NCBI RefSeq assembly: GCF_900141735.1
Contig: NZ_FQYO01000003.1
Location: forward strand, 496,001-560,000
DNA length: 64,000 bases
Direction of reading: 5' to 3'
Source of the DNA: Wenxinia saemankumensis
GTDB taxonomy: Bacteria; Pseudomonadota; Alphaproteobacteria; Rhodobacterales; Rhodobacteraceae
A program made the translations under genes and the position numbers. The notes below the pieces were generated by a model. It worked only from the letters and a program-made list of their open reading frames with translations, was not told the DNA's origin and searched no databases. Numbering within the stretch: position 1 is the stretch's first letter; every line of letters begins with the position of its first letter. This document shows, in pieces, positions 50,462 to 60,566 of the stretch.

Positions 50462-51655
50462 ATGCTCAGAACCGCCCTCGTCCTCGGGCTGATGTCGGCC
50501 GTCGGCCCCTTCGCGATCGACCTCTACCTGCCCGCCCTCCCCGCCATCGAGGAGGCGCTGGAGACCGACGTCGCCGCCGTGCAGCTGACGCTGACGACCT
50601 ATTTCCTCGCCTTCGGCGTCAGCCAGCTCTTCTACGGCCCGGCCGCCGACCGGTTCGGGCGCAAGCCGCCGATCTATCTCGGTCTGACGATCTTCGGCAT
50701 CGGGTCGGTCCTCGCCGCGCTGGCCCCGACCGTGGGCTGGCTGGCCGCCGCGCGCTTCGTGCAGGGTCTCGGCGGGGCGGCGGTGATGGTGATCCCGCGC
50801 GCGATCATCCGCGACCGCCATACCGGGGCCGAGGCGACCAAGCTGATGGCGATGGTGATGCTCGTGATCTCGGTCTCGCCGCTTCTGGCGCCGCTGACCG
50901 GGGCGGGGCTGCTGGCGCTGGGCGACTGGCGGCTGATGTTCTGGGCGCTGGCGCTCGGCGCGGTCGTCTGCATCGCCGTCGCCGCCCTTTTCCAGGAAGA
51001 GACGCTGCCCCCCGCGCATCGTCGCCGGATCGATCTGCGCTCGATGGGGCGGGGGGCGAAGGTGCTGTTCACCGACCCCGTCTTCATGGGGCTGACGCTG
51101 ATCGGCGGCTTCGGCATGGCGAGCTTCTTCGTCTTCATCGCCTCGGCCAGCTTCGTCTATACCGAGAGCTTCGGCCTGACGCCGACGCAGTTCTCGCTCG
51201 CCTTCGCGGTCAATGCGATCGGCTTCTTCGGCGCGAGCCAGATCGCGGGGCCGCTCGGCGGGCGCTTCGGCATGGTGCCGGTGATGAGCCGGGCGGTCTG
51301 GGGCTTTGCCGTGTTCACGGTGGGTCTGCTGGTGCTGACCCTGATGGGGCAGGGCACGCTCTGGACCATCATGTTCATGCTCTTCTGCGCCAACTTCTGC
51401 CTCGGCCTCGTCATCCCGGCGAGCATGGTCATGGCGCTCGATCCGCATGGCGAGATCGCGGGCCTCGCCTCGTCGCTGGGCGGCACGATGCAGATGCTCG
51501 CGGGCGGACTGATGATCGTGGTGACCGGCCCGTTCTTCGACGGCTCGCCCCTGCCGATGGTCGCCGCCATCGCGGTCTGCGGCACGCTGGCCCTGGCGCT
51601 GGCACTGTTCACGCTGCCCCGGGCGGTGACTCCCCCGGCCGCCGCGACGCCGTAG
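50462..51655 (+). CDS. Bcr/CflA-type MFS drug exporter
   Basis: This 397-residue, twelve-helix protein matches the Bcr/CflA subfamily of major facilitators. PFAIDLYLPALPAIEEALE at the start, FYGPAADRFGRKPPIYLGL (motif A) after helix two, and GAAVMVIPRAIIRDRH after helix four are diagnostic. Bcr/CflA proteins export bicyclomycin, sulfonamides, chloramphenicol analogues or dipeptides; the substrate here is not known. A palindromic operator lies just upstream and a bidirectional terminator downstream. Confidence 0.9.
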   Translation: MLRTALVLGLMSAVGPFAIDLYLPALPAIEEALETDVAAVQLTLTTYFLAFGVSQLFYGPAADRFGRKPPIYLGLTIFGIGSVLAALAPTVGWLAAARFVQGLGGAAVMVIPRAIIRDRHTGAEATKLMAMVMLVISVSPLLAPLTGAGLLALGDWRLMFWALALGAVVCIAVAALFQEETLPPAHRRRIDLRSMGRGAKVLFTDPVFMGLTLIGGFGMASFFVFIASASFVYTESFGLTPTQFSLAFAVNAIGFFGASQIAGPLGGRFGMVPVMSRAVWGFAVFTVGLLVLTLMGQGTLWTIMFMLFCANFCLGLVIPASMVMALDPHGEIAGLASSLGGTMQMLAGGLMIVVTGPFFDGSPLPMVAAIAVCGTLALALALFTLPRAVTPPAAATP

Positions 51656-51676
51656 GCCGGACATGCCGGATGCGCG

Positions 51677-51711
51677 AAGGGCCGCCGTTCCTGCCGGGAC
51701 GGCGGCCCTTT
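51677..51711. terminator. bidirectional terminator between bcr-like and RND genes
   Basis: A 12-bp perfect stem AAGGGCCGCCGT / ACGGCGGCCCTT encloses a 10-base loop and ends in TT; on the other strand it likewise ends in TT. It lies between two converging genes. Confidence 0.75.
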
Positions 51712-51728
51712 CGCATGTCCGGGGGGCG

Positions 51729-54700
51729 CTATTCCGCCGCTTCGAGCGGGCGACGCGGCGCCTCGAAGGGGGCGGGGGGCTCGGCCTCGGTCCAGACGAG
51801 GTCGCCCAGCCGGGTGCGCCGCGCCTCGCGCGCCAGCGCCCAGTCCTGCGCCGCCCGGCTGCCCCGGCCGAAGCTGAGCCGCGCCAGCAGCCGTCCGATC
51901 CAGCGTGCATAGGTGGCGACCCAGACCCGCAGCGCCAGCATCGCGGGGGTGAAGACCAGCGTGAGCACCGTCGCCACGCCGAGGCCGAAGACGACGGCCG
52001 TCGCCAGCTGCTTCCACCAGAGCGCGGTGGGGCTGTCGATCGTGTAGCCCCCGGCGAAGAAGTCGAGCGACAGGCCGAACATCATCGGCATCAGGCCCGC
52101 CATCGTCGTGATCGTGGTCAGCAGGACGGGGCGGATCCGGTCCTCGGCCGTGCGGGTGATCGCCTCGATCCGGGGCATGTACTGCTCGTATTCCTGGTAG
52201 GTGTCGATCAGCACGATGTTGTTGTTCACCACGATCCCGGCCAGAGCCACGATCCCCGTCCCGGTCATGATGATCGAGAAGGTCTGGTCCATCACCAGCA
52301 TCCCGATCAGCACGCCGGTGGTCGACAGCACCACGGCGAGCAGCACCAGCACGGCACTGTAGACCGAGTTGAACTGCGCCAGCAGGATGATGAACATCAG
52401 CCCCAGGGCCCCGATGAAGGCGGTCTGAAGGAACGCCTGGCTCTCGGCCTGGTCGGCGAAGTCGCCGGCCCATTCGTAGCTGATGCCGGCCGGCAGATCG
52501 GCGTCGGTGTCGAGCCAGTCCTCGATCAGGGCGATCCGTTCGTTCGCCGTGACCGGGGTGGAGGTCAGCGTGCCCGCCGCGATGCCGGCCCGGAGGTCCG
52601 CATCCGCCTCGGCCTCGGCGGCGGGAAGGACGCGGCTCTCTCCCGTGGCGGTATCGTCGATCCGGACGAGGTCCGGCACCACGCCGGACTGGATCTGGAA
52701 GTAGCGTTCGCCGTCGATCCGCTCGATCTCGGCGAGACGCGGCACCGGCTGGCGGGTGACGAAGTTCGACAAGGGGATCAGCCCCTCGGCCGTGCGCACC
52801 CGCAGGCTGTCGAGGGTCGAGAGGACGCGGTCCTCCTCGGGCAGGCGGACGCGGATCTCGATCTCCTCGTCCGAACTGTCGACCCGCATCGTGTCGAGCA
52901 GGATGCCCCGCGTGACCAGCTGGATCATGCCGCCCACCGTGGCCACGTCCGCGCCGAAGCGGCCGGCCGCCTCGACATCGACATCGACCTGCCAGTCGAT
53001 GCCGGGCAGGGGGCGGGTATCCTCGACCTGGGTCAGGCCGGGCAGGGCGTCGAAATGGGCCCGGACGCGGGCGGTGGTGTCGAGCAGCTCCTGCCAGTTC
53101 TCGCCCTCGAGCCGCAGGTTGATCGGCTTCGCCGCGCCCGGCCCCATGGCGAGGTTCAGCGCCTCGGTCCGGATGCCGGGGATGAGGTCGAGCCGGGCCT
53201 GCATGTCGGCCAGGATCCGGTCCCCGTCGAGCGTGGCGACATCGATCCCGCGCGCGGCCGCGACCGCGGCGCGGTCCTCCCACGGGACGAGCTCGATCTG
53301 CAGCTGGCCGATCGCATCGCCGGGAGAGGTGGCGCCGGCCGTATTGGCGTTGAGGCCCCCGGACCCTGCGAAGGCGAAGACCGACTGCACCCCCGGCTGG
53401 TTCAGCGCGACGGCCTCGGCCTCGGCCACGAGGGCGTCCTTCTCCTGCAGCGAGAGGTTGCCGCGGGCCTGGACGTAGATGATCGCCTGCTCGGCCTCGG
53501 TCTCGGTGAAGAATTCAACCCCGTTGTTGTTCTGGCCGAAGGTCACGAAGGTGGCCACGACGAGGAAGCCGACCCCGGCGATGGCGACCAGCGGCATGAC
53601 CGGATTGGCGACGATCAGGTGGATCGCCCAGCCGAAGGGCGAGCGGCGGTAGCCCGCCCGGACCGCCTTCGCCCGGCGCTCGATCCGGGCGGCACCGACC
53701 GTGATCGCCGTCAGCGCGGCGCCGAGCAGGAACAGCGCGATCCCGGGCAGCGACTCGCCGAGGCCCGAGGTCTGCACCGCGGGCCCGGAGAAATAGGCCG
53801 GGTTCAGTGTCAGCATCGCGCCGGACCAGGCGACGGCGATGGCGGGCAGCACCAGGAGCGCGCGGACCCACCAGGGCAGGGCGCGCTTCAGTCCGGCGGA
53901 GGCGCGCTCGAAATACCGGGCGAAGCGTCCCGTGACGCCGCCCATCACCGGCAAGTAGACCAGCGCCACGATCAGCGAGGCCGAGAGCACGAAGATCAGC
54001 GTGACCGGCAGCATGCCCATGAACTGCCCCGCGACGCCCGGCCAGAACAGCATCGGCAGGAAGGCGCAGAGCGTCGTGGCGGTCGAGCTGACGACCGGCC
54101 AGAACATCCGCTTCGCCGCCTCGGTATAGGCGGTCATCGGGCCCGACCCCTCCGAGATGCGCTTGTCGGCGTATTCGACGACGACGATGGCGCCGTCGAC
54201 GAGCATTCCCACGGCAAGGATCAGGCCGAACATCACGATGTTCGAGATGGTGATGTCCATCACCGCCAGCAGCGCGAAGCAGAGCAGGAACGAGGTCGGG
54301 ATCGAGAAGCCGACCAGCAGTGCCGGGCGGACCCCGAGCGCCCCCAGCACGACGATCATGACCAGCGCGATCGCGGTCAGGACCGACCCTTCCAGCTGGC
54401 TGACCATCGAGGCGACGTTGCGCGACTGGTCGTTCGAGAAGCCGACCTGCACCGCCTCGCGCAGCTCTTCGGGCCAGGCGTCGACGGCCTCCGTCACCGT
54501 CTCTCGGACGAGGGCGGCGGTGTCGATCAGGTTGAAGCCCCGCCGCTTCACCACCTGCAGCGCCACCGTGTTGACGCCGTTGTAGCGGGCGACCGTCTCG
54601 CGGTCCTCGAAGGTCAGGCGGATGGTGGAGAGATCGCCCAGGGTGACGACGCGGTCGCCCTCGGTCTTGACCGGCAGGGCGTAGACGTCCTGGGGCGTCT

Positions 54701-55400
54701 GGAAGCTGGCCGGCACCTTGACCGCGAAGGTGCCCTGCGCGCTCGTCACCTCGCCCGCCGCGATCAGCAGGTTGTTCTGCGTGACGACGTCGATCAGCTC
54801 GCCGGCCGTGACCCCGTAGGCCTCGAGCCGCAGGGGGTCGATCTCGACCTCCAGCATCTCGGCCCGCTGCCCGGTCAGCTGCGCCTCGAGCACGGCGTCG
54901 AGTCCCTCGATCCGGTCCTGCAGCCGCTCGGCCACCTGGATCAGCGTGCGCTCGGGCACGTCGCCGGTGAGGTTCACGACGAGGATCGGGAATTCCGAGA
55001 AGTTCAGCTCGTTCACCGACCAGGCGTCCGCGCCGTCGGGGAACTGCGCCTCGGCGCTGTTCATCGCATCGCGCACGTCGGCCATGGTCTGGGTCTTGTC
55101 CCAGCCGAACTCGAATTCCAGCGCGATCCCGGCATAGCCCTCGGCCGCGGTGGAGGTGTAGGTCTTCAGCCCGTCGAGACCCGAGAGCTCGGTCTCCATC
55201 GGCTGCACGAGCAGGGATTCCGCGTCCTCGGCCGAGATCCCGGGAAAGGGGACCGAGACGAAGAGGGCCGGGATCTCGATATCCGGCTCGCCCTCCTTCG
55301 GTAGGCTGACATAGGCGTAGCCGCCCGCCAGCAGCGAGAGCGCGATGAAGGCGAGGACCATCCGCGCCCGCGCGGCGGCCCAGTCGACGATGCCGGTCAT
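51729..55400 (-). CDS. RND efflux transporter permease subunit
   Basis: This 1223-residue inner-membrane pump is longer than the usual 1030-1060 of the HAE1 group. TM1 is at about residues 13-32, followed by the porter domain and helices TM2-TM6. The proton-relay region reads GMLVDGAIVVVEYADKR, with Gly in place of the second Asp of the common VDDA. The extra length sits mainly between the halves: about residues 505-570 hold two extra hydrophobic segments (WWVRALLVLPAIAVAWSGAML and LPGIALFLLGAALTAITVGAA) before the second half begins. It overlaps the adaptor gene by ATGA, and no outer-membrane factor is adjacent. Substrate unknown. Confidence 0.91.
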   Translation of the reverse strand: MTGIVDWAAARARMVLAFIALSLLAGGYAYVSLPKEGEPDIEIPALFVSVPFPGISAEDAESLLVQPMETELSGLDGLKTYTSTAAEGYAGIALEFEFGWDKTQTMADVRDAMNSAEAQFPDGADAWSVNELNFSEFPILVVNLTGDVPERTLIQVAERLQDRIEGLDAVLEAQLTGQRAEMLEVEIDPLRLEAYGVTAGELIDVVTQNNLLIAAGEVTSAQGTFAVKVPASFQTPQDVYALPVKTEGDRVVTLGDLSTIRLTFEDRETVARYNGVNTVALQVVKRRGFNLIDTAALVRETVTEAVDAWPEELREAVQVGFSNDQSRNVASMVSQLEGSVLTAIALVMIVVLGALGVRPALLVGFSIPTSFLLCFALLAVMDITISNIVMFGLILAVGMLVDGAIVVVEYADKRISEGSGPMTAYTEAAKRMFWPVVSSTATTLCAFLPMLFWPGVAGQFMGMLPVTLIFVLSASLIVALVYLPVMGGVTGRFARYFERASAGLKRALPWWVRALLVLPAIAVAWSGAMLTLNPAYFSGPAVQTSGLGESLPGIALFLLGAALTAITVGAARIERRAKAVRAGYRRSPFGWAIHLIVANPVMPLVAIAGVGFLVVATFVTFGQNNNGVEFFTETEAEQAIIYVQARGNLSLQEKDALVAEAEAVALNQPGVQSVFAFAGSGGLNANTAGATSPGDAIGQLQIELVPWEDRAAVAAARGIDVATLDGDRILADMQARLDLIPGIRTEALNLAMGPGAAKPINLRLEGENWQELLDTTARVRAHFDALPGLTQVEDTRPLPGIDWQVDVDVEAAGRFGADVATVGGMIQLVTRGILLDTMRVDSSDEEIEIRVRLPEEDRVLSTLDSLRVRTAEGLIPLSNFVTRQPVPRLAEIERIDGERYFQIQSGVVPDLVRIDDTATGESRVLPAAEAEADADLRAGIAAGTLTSTPVTANERIALIEDWLDTDADLPAGISYEWAGDFADQAESQAFLQTAFIGALGLMFIILLAQFNSVYSAVLVLLAVVLSTTGVLIGMLVMDQTFSIIMTGTGIVALAGIVVNNNIVLIDTYQEYEQYMPRIEAITRTAEDRIRPVLLTTITTMAGLMPMMFGLSLDFFAGGYTIDSPTALWWKQLATAVVFGLGVATVLTLVFTPAMLALRVWVATYARWIGRLLARLSFGRGSRAAQDWALAREARRTRLGDLVWTEAEPPAPFEAPRRPLEAAE

Positions 55401-56767
55401 CCCCCGGCCTCCCTGTAGGTGGGATCGACGGCGACGCCGGGCACCACGTATTCCTGGCCGACCACGATCACGTCGACCTCTTCCGGCAGGCCCGCCACCC
55501 AGACGCCCTGCGGCGTGTCGCGCAGCAGCTCCACCGCCTGGAAACCGACGAGATCGCCCTCCGCGACGGTGCGGATGCCGAGGCGGCCGTCATCGTCGAG
55601 GGTCAGTGCCGATTGCGGCAGCAGATGCGCCTCGCGCCCTTCGGCGGCGACCAGCATCTCGGCCGTCTCGCCGTCGCGGATCGAAAGGTCCGGGTTCGGG
55701 ACCGTCGCCTCGAGCCGGAAGGTGCGGGTCGTCTCGTCCGAGGAGCGCGACAGGAAGGTGACCCGCCCCTCGACCGTGCGGCCGGAGGCGAGCGTCGCCC
55801 GGAGCGGAGAGCCGACATCGATCCGGCTGACGTCCATCTCGGAGACGAAGCCCACCAGCTTCACCTCGTCGAGCCGGATCACCGTGGCGCAGGCCGTGCC
55901 GGGCTGCAGCAGGGCGCCGAGTTCGGCCGTGTCGGTCTCGAGCAGGCCGCCGAACGGGGCGGTGATGGTCAGCTTGCCGATCTCCTGCTCGGCGCTCGCG
56001 ACGGCGGCGCGGGCGCTCTCGATCTGGGCGCGCACCCCCTCGACCGCGGCGGTCGCCCCCTCGATCCCGGCCTCGGCCGAGGCGATGCCGCTCTCGATCC
56101 CGTCGATCGAGGCCTCGGCCGCGGTGACGCCGGCGCGGGCGCTCTCGAACGCCGCCTCGGCACCGGCGACCTGCGTGTCGGAGGTGTAGCCGCCCTCGGC
56201 CAGCCGGCGCTGGGCGTTCAGGTTGATCTCGGCCTCGGACAGGCGGGCGCGCGCCTCGGCGACGCGGGCGTCGCCCTCGCTGCGGCGGGCCCGCGCCTCG
56301 GCCAGGGCGGCCTCGGCGGCGGGGATCTGGCTCTCGGCCTCGGGGAGGCGGGCCTCGGCCTCCACGAGGCGGGCGCGCGCCTCCTGCAGCGAGGCGGCGC
56401 GGGTGCCGGGGTCGAGCTCGCACAGCGTGTCGCCCGCCTCGACGATCGCGCCCCTGCGCAGCGGCTCGGACACGACCTGACCGCTCGTCTCGGCCCGGAC
56501 CTCGACCATGCGCGCGGCCTCGGTCCGGCCGCGCAGGATCACCGCGCTGTCGATCGGCTGTGCGGTCGAGGACATGGCGACGACGCGCACCGCCTCCCGC
56601 CCGGTCTCGGCCGTGCGCTCGGCGGGGGGCGCGATCTCGTCCTCCGGCAGCTCGGCGGCGGCTGCGGGCGCGCGTCCGACGAAGGACCACAAGGTTTCGC
56701 GGTCGATCACGAGAAAGTAGAGCAGCGCCGAGACGAGGATCGCGGTGAGGATCGGCAGCAGGCGCAT
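55397..56767 (-). CDS. RND efflux periplasmic adaptor (HlyD/MFP) subunit
   Basis: This 456-residue adaptor bridges the RND pump to an outer-membrane channel. The start at 56767 gives MRLLPILTAILVSALLYFLV, a membrane anchor. The barrel-sandwich parts (RGRTEAARMVEVRAETSGQV near residue 80 and ITAPFGGLLETDTAELGALLQ near 265) flank an unusually long coiled-coil hairpin, about residues 125-255, rich in Ala, Glu and Arg. A MacA-like beta-barrel domain follows. The four-base overlap with the pump gene shows they work together. Confidence 0.89.
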   Translation of the reverse strand: MRLLPILTAILVSALLYFLVIDRETLWSFVGRAPAAAAELPEDEIAPPAERTAETGREAVRVVAMSSTAQPIDSAVILRGRTEAARMVEVRAETSGQVVSEPLRRGAIVEAGDTLCELDPGTRAASLQEARARLVEAEARLPEAESQIPAAEAALAEARARRSEGDARVAEARARLSEAEINLNAQRRLAEGGYTSDTQVAGAEAAFESARAGVTAAEASIDGIESGIASAEAGIEGATAAVEGVRAQIESARAAVASAEQEIGKLTITAPFGGLLETDTAELGALLQPGTACATVIRLDEVKLVGFVSEMDVSRIDVGSPLRATLASGRTVEGRVTFLSRSSDETTRTFRLEATVPNPDLSIRDGETAEMLVAAEGREAHLLPQSALTLDDDGRLGIRTVAEGDLVGFQAVELLRDTPQGVWVAGLPEEVDVIVVGQEYVVPGVAVDPTYREAGG

Positions 56768-56953
56768 GTCGGGTCGCTCGGGTTCCGGTGGGGGCGGGCC
56801 GGGGCGGGGACCGCGTTCCGGCCGTCGTCTGGCGCTATCTAGCGGCGGAAACGTGACCCGACTAGCGCGCTTTCGCGATTCACCCGCCCCTGCGTCAATT
56901 TGCGGATGGAGGGCGCAGCCCCCGGGGCGCCGGTGCCCGATCGGGCGGCGGTC

Positions 56954-56982
56954 TTGGCACGTTCCCCCGCCCGCGATAAGGA
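56954..56982 (+). promoter_or_regulatory. candidate promoter of the YfgM-like gene
   Basis: TTGGCA (56954-56959) is followed after 17 bases by TAAGGA (56977-56982), about 50 bases before the ATG at 57032. Confidence 0.4.
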
Positions 56983-57031
56983 GGCCCCCGGCGCGACGGC
57001 GCGCAGACGGCACCGGGCAGGACGGCGGAAC

Positions 57032-57718
57032 ATGGCGAACCAGAACGACAGCTTCATCGACGAGGTGAGCGAGGAGGTCCGCCGCGACCGTCTGTTCGCC
57101 CTGATGAAGAGATGGGGCTGGATCCCGGCCGTGATCGTCGTTGCGCTGGTCGGCGGCACCGCCTGGCAGCAATGGAGCGCCGCGCGCGACCGGGCCGAGG
57201 CCGAGGCGCTGGGCGATGCCGTGCTGGCCGCGGTGTCCGAACCCGATGCCGAGGCGCGGATCGCCGCGCTGGAGGCCGTGCCCGCGACGGGAGAGGCCGG
57301 TGTCCTCGCGCGGATGCTGGTCGCGGCCGAGCAGCAGGTCGCCGGCGAGGCCGACGCCGCCATCGAGACGCTGGACGGGATCGTCGCCGATGCCGGCGTG
57401 CCGCGCCTCTACCGCGACCTCGCCGCGCTGAAATCCGCGATGATCGAGGGCGGCTCCCGGAGCTCGATGGAGCGGCGCGCCCTGTTGCAGGACCTGGCCG
57501 GCCCCGGCGCGCCCTTCGCGCTGCTCGCGGGCGAGCAGCTGGCCCTGATCGAGATCGCCGAGGGCGAGACCGAGGCGGCGCTGACCCGCCTGCGGGGCAT
57601 CGCGGACGACGCGCTGGCGACGCAGAGCTTGCGCGAGCGGGCGCAAGGTCTGATTGTGGCGCTGGAGACCGAAGCGGATGCCGGGGATGCCGCCGGCATG
57701 CCGGACGCCGGCGAGTGA
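57032..57718 (+). CDS. YfgM-like tetratricopeptide membrane protein
   Basis: This 228-residue protein has an N-terminal cytoplasmic tail (MANQNDSFIDEVSEEVRRDRL) and one membrane helix at about residues 30-50 (GWIPAVIVVALVGGTAWQQW). A periplasmic helical-repeat domain matches the TPR_21 / YfgM family, which assists protein folding or export with SecYEG and PpiD. The bamB-like gene 35 bases downstream and der after that reproduce the yfgM-bamB-der order of many Proteobacteria, which supports the call. Confidence 0.8.
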   Translation: MANQNDSFIDEVSEEVRRDRLFALMKRWGWIPAVIVVALVGGTAWQQWSAARDRAEAEALGDAVLAAVSEPDAEARIAALEAVPATGEAGVLARMLVAAEQQVAGEADAAIETLDGIVADAGVPRLYRDLAALKSAMIEGGSRSSMERRALLQDLAGPGAPFALLAGEQLALIEIAEGETEAALTRLRGIADDALATQSLRERAQGLIVALETEADAGDAAGMPDAGE

Positions 57719-57753
57719 GACGGGGCCGGGCGACGGCGAAGGGGAAGGCACCC

Positions 57754-59052
57754 ATGCGGAACACGAGACCGGCCGCCCTGCTGGCCCTTGCCCTTCTGGT
57801 GGGCTGCGGCGCCGCGCAGGAGCCGGCCCTGCCCGGCACCCGGATCGCGATCCGGGACGAGGCGCAGGCGGCCAATGTCGCGCGGCCGATCTCGCTGCCC
57901 GCTGCCCGGCAGAACCCCACCTGGCCGATGCGGGGCGGCGCGTCCGACCACGCCGCGGGGCATGTCGCGCTGAGCGGGCTCACGCCCGCCTTCGCGACGC
58001 CGATCGGGCAGGGCGACACGCGCCGCGCGCGGATCACCGCCGAGCCGGTGGTCGCGGGCGGGCTGGTCTTCACGCTCGACGCCTCGTCGCTGGTCTCGGC
58101 CGTCTCTGCCGCCTCGGGCGGGATCGCCTGGCAGACCGACATCACGCCGCCCTATGCCCGCAGCGGGCAGGGCAGCGGCGGCGGCCTCGCCTTCGGGGAC
58201 GGGCGCCTCTTCGTGTCGGACGGGTTCGGCCGTGTCAGCGCACTCGACGCCGCGACGGGGACCGTCGCCTGGGTGCAGGATCTCGACGCGCCGGGCAGCG
58301 CCGCGCCGACCTATGCGGGGGGCCGGGTCTACGCGATGTCGCGCGACGGGCGGGGCTGGGCGCTGGACGCACGCACGGGACGCATCGACTGGACGGTCGA
58401 GAGCGTGACGGCGGGCGCGAACTTTTCGGGCGGGGCCGGTGCGGCCGTGACAGGCGACTGGGCGGTGTTCCCCTTCGCCTCGGGCGAGGTGATCGGGACC
58501 TTCGCCGAGGGCGGGCTGCGGCGCTGGTCGGCGGTGATCGCCGGATCGCGGCCGGGCTTCGCCCAGGGGATCGCCGCGACCGATATCGGCGCCGACCCGG
58601 TGATCGACGGCAGCCGCGTCTATGTCGGCAACGCCTCGGGCCGGGTGGTCGCCCTCGACCTCGACACCGGAGAGCGGCTCTGGACCGCGACGCAGGGCGC
58701 GACCTCGCCCGTCGTGCCGGCGGGCGGATCGGTGTTCTTCGTCAACGATATCGGCCAGCTGACGCGCGCGGATGCGGCGACCGGCACCTCGGTCTGGCAG
58801 GTCGACCTTCCCCTCTTCGAAGAGGACAATCCCCGCCGCTACCAGACCCGCTGGGTGCATTACGGTCCCGTCCTGGCCTCGGGCCGGCTGATCGTCGCCT
58901 CCTCGGACGGAGTGCTGCGCAGCTTCGATCCCGTCTCGGGCGCGCTGACCGGGCAGGTACCGCTGCCGGGGGGCGCCGCCTCGGCCCCCGTCGTCGCGGG
59001 CGGCACGCTCTACGTCGTCAGCGAGGACGGGCAGCTTCTGGCTTTCCGCTGA
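57754..59052 (+). CDS. bamB: BamB-like PQQ-propeller lipoprotein
   Basis: This 432-residue protein has a lipoprotein signal with lipobox LVGC (LALALLVGCGAAQ). The body is an eight-bladed beta-propeller of the PQQ type: VSAVSAASGGIAWQTDI, VSALDAATGTVAWVQDL, GWALDARTGRIDWTV, VVALDLDTGERLWTA and RADAATGTSVWQVDL are successive blades, each ending in W. BamB assists the BAM complex in inserting outer-membrane proteins. The neighbours (YfgM-like before, der after) match the conserved order. It is about 40 residues longer than E. coli BamB. Confidence 0.85.
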   Translation: MRNTRPAALLALALLVGCGAAQEPALPGTRIAIRDEAQAANVARPISLPAARQNPTWPMRGGASDHAAGHVALSGLTPAFATPIGQGDTRRARITAEPVVAGGLVFTLDASSLVSAVSAASGGIAWQTDITPPYARSGQGSGGGLAFGDGRLFVSDGFGRVSALDAATGTVAWVQDLDAPGSAAPTYAGGRVYAMSRDGRGWALDARTGRIDWTVESVTAGANFSGGAGAAVTGDWAVFPFASGEVIGTFAEGGLRRWSAVIAGSRPGFAQGIAATDIGADPVIDGSRVYVGNASGRVVALDLDTGERLWTATQGATSPVVPAGGSVFFVNDIGQLTRADAATGTSVWQVDLPLFEEDNPRRYQTRWVHYGPVLASGRLIVASSDGVLRSFDPVSGALTGQVPLPGGAASAPVVAGGTLYVVSEDGQLLAFR

Positions 59053-59099
59053 GGCGCGGGCGGTGTAGGGGCGTGGCTCCGCAGTCATAGGGGGGCGCC

Positions 59100-60566
59100 A
59101 TGTCCTTCACCCTCGCCATCGTCGGGCGGCCGAATGTCGGCAAGTCCACGCTCTTCAACCGCCTCGTCGGGCGCAAGCTGGCGCTGGTCGACGACCAGCC
59201 CGGGGTGACCCGCGACCTGCGCGAGGGCGAGGCGAAGCTCGGCCACATGCGCTTCACCGTGATCGACAGCGCGGGGCTGGAGGAGGCGACGGACGACAGC
59301 CTTCAGGGCCGGATGCGCCGCCTGACCGAACGCGCGGTCGAGATGGCCGATGCCTGCCTCTTCCTGATCGACGCCCGCGCCGGGGTGCTGCCCGCCGACG
59401 AGGTCTTCGCAGACATCCTGCGGCGCAAGAACGCCCACGTGATCCTCGCCGCGAACAAGGCCGAGGGCCGCGCGGGCGAGAGCGGACTGCTCGAGGCCTA
59501 TGCCCTCGGCCTCGGCGAGCCGATCCGCCTTTCGGCCGAGCATGGCGAGGGAATGACGGATCTGGCGCAGGTTCTCGCACCGCTGATCGAGGAAGTGGAT
59601 GCCCGGGCCGAGGCGGACGCCCCCGTGACGGACGTGGACGTGGACGAGGAGGGCGAGGATGACGGCCCCCGTGTCCCCACGGTCGAGCGCCCGCTGCAGA
59701 TCGCCGTGGTCGGCCGGCCGAACGCGGGCAAGTCGACCCTCATCAACAAGATCCTGAAGGACGAGCGCCTGCTGACCGGCCCCGAAGCCGGGATCACCCG
59801 AGACGCCATTTCCGTGCGCACGGAGTGGGAGGGGACCCCGATCCGCATCTGGGACACAGCCGGGATGCGCAAGAAGGCGCGGATCGACGACAAGCTCGAG
59901 AAGCTGAGCGTCTCCGATGGGCTGCGCGCGGTGAAGTTCGCGGAAGTGGTCGTCGTGCTTCTGGACGTGAACATCCCGTTCGAAACGCAGGACCTGCGGA
60001 TCGCCGACCTCGCCGAGCGCGAGGGGCGGGCGGTCGTGGTCGCGGTCAACAAGTGGGATCTCGAGGACGAGAAGCAGGACAAGCTGCGCGAACTGAAGGA
60101 AAGCTTCGAGCGGCTGCTGCCGCAGCTGCGCGGTGCCCCGCTGGTCACCGTCAGCGGCAAGACCGGGCGCGGGCTCGACCGGTTGCACGCCGCGATCCTC
60201 AAGGCGCACGAGGTCTGGAACCGGCGCGTGACGACCGGCCAGCTCAACCGCTGGCTCGCCGGCATGCTGGAGCAGCACCCGCCGCCGGCCCCCGGCGGGC
60301 GGCGCATCCGCATGCGCTACATGACGCAGGTCAAGGCGCGGCCCCCCGGCTTCGTCGTCATGACCTCGCATCCCGAGAGCGTGCCCGAGAGCTACTCGCG
60401 CTACCTCGTGAACGGCCTGCGCGCGGATTTCGACATGCCGGGCACGCCGATCCGGCTCTGGCTGCGCGACCAGGGCGACAAGAACCCCTACAAGGACAAG
60501 GCCCGCAAGGCCCCCCCATCCAAGCTGCGCAAGCATCTGGGGCCGAAGAAGCGGCCGGACCGGTAG
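59100..60566 (+). CDS. der: ribosome biogenesis GTPase Der (EngA)
   Basis: This 488-residue tandem GTPase acts in 50S ribosome assembly. The first G domain starts [18 protein letters not shown] (G1), and the second at about residue 200 has [20 protein letters not shown]3 motifs DSAGL and DTAGM, and G4 motifs (NKAEG and VNKWD) are in order. The C-terminal KH-like domain ([18 protein letters not shown]) is present. An acidic linker of about 20 residues ([15 protein letters not shown]) separates the two G domains. It closes the yfgM-bamB-der cluster. Confidence 0.96.
   Translation: MSFTLAIVGRPNVGKSTLFNRLVGRKLALVDDQPGVTRDLREGEAKLGHMRFTVIDSAGLEEATDDSLQGRMRRLTERAVEMADACLFLIDARAGVLPADEVFADILRRKNAHVILAANKAEGRAGESGLLEAYALGLGEPIRLSAEHGEGMTDLAQVLAPLIEEVDARAEADAPVTDVDVDEEGEDDGPRVPTVERPLQIAVVGRPNAGKSTLINKILKDERLLTGPEAGITRDAISVRTEWEGTPIRIWDTAGMRKKARIDDKLEKLSVSDGLRAVKFAEVVVVLLDVNIPFETQDLRIADLAEREGRAVVVAVNKWDLEDEKQDKLRELKESFERLLPQLRGAPLVTVSGKTGRGLDRLHAAILKAHEVWNRRVTTGQLNRWLAGMLEQHPPPAPGGRRIRMRYMTQVKARPPGFVVMTSHPESVPESYSRYLVNGLRADFDMPGTPIRLWLRDQGDKNPYKDKARKAPPSKLRKHLGPKKRPDR

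Noticed and set aside
51663-55304. A 1213-codon open frame on the plus strand opposite the RND gene.
   Set aside because: It is antisense to a clearly recognised RND permease and reads as His/Asp/Arg/Gly-rich shadow coding, an artefact of high GC at third positions.
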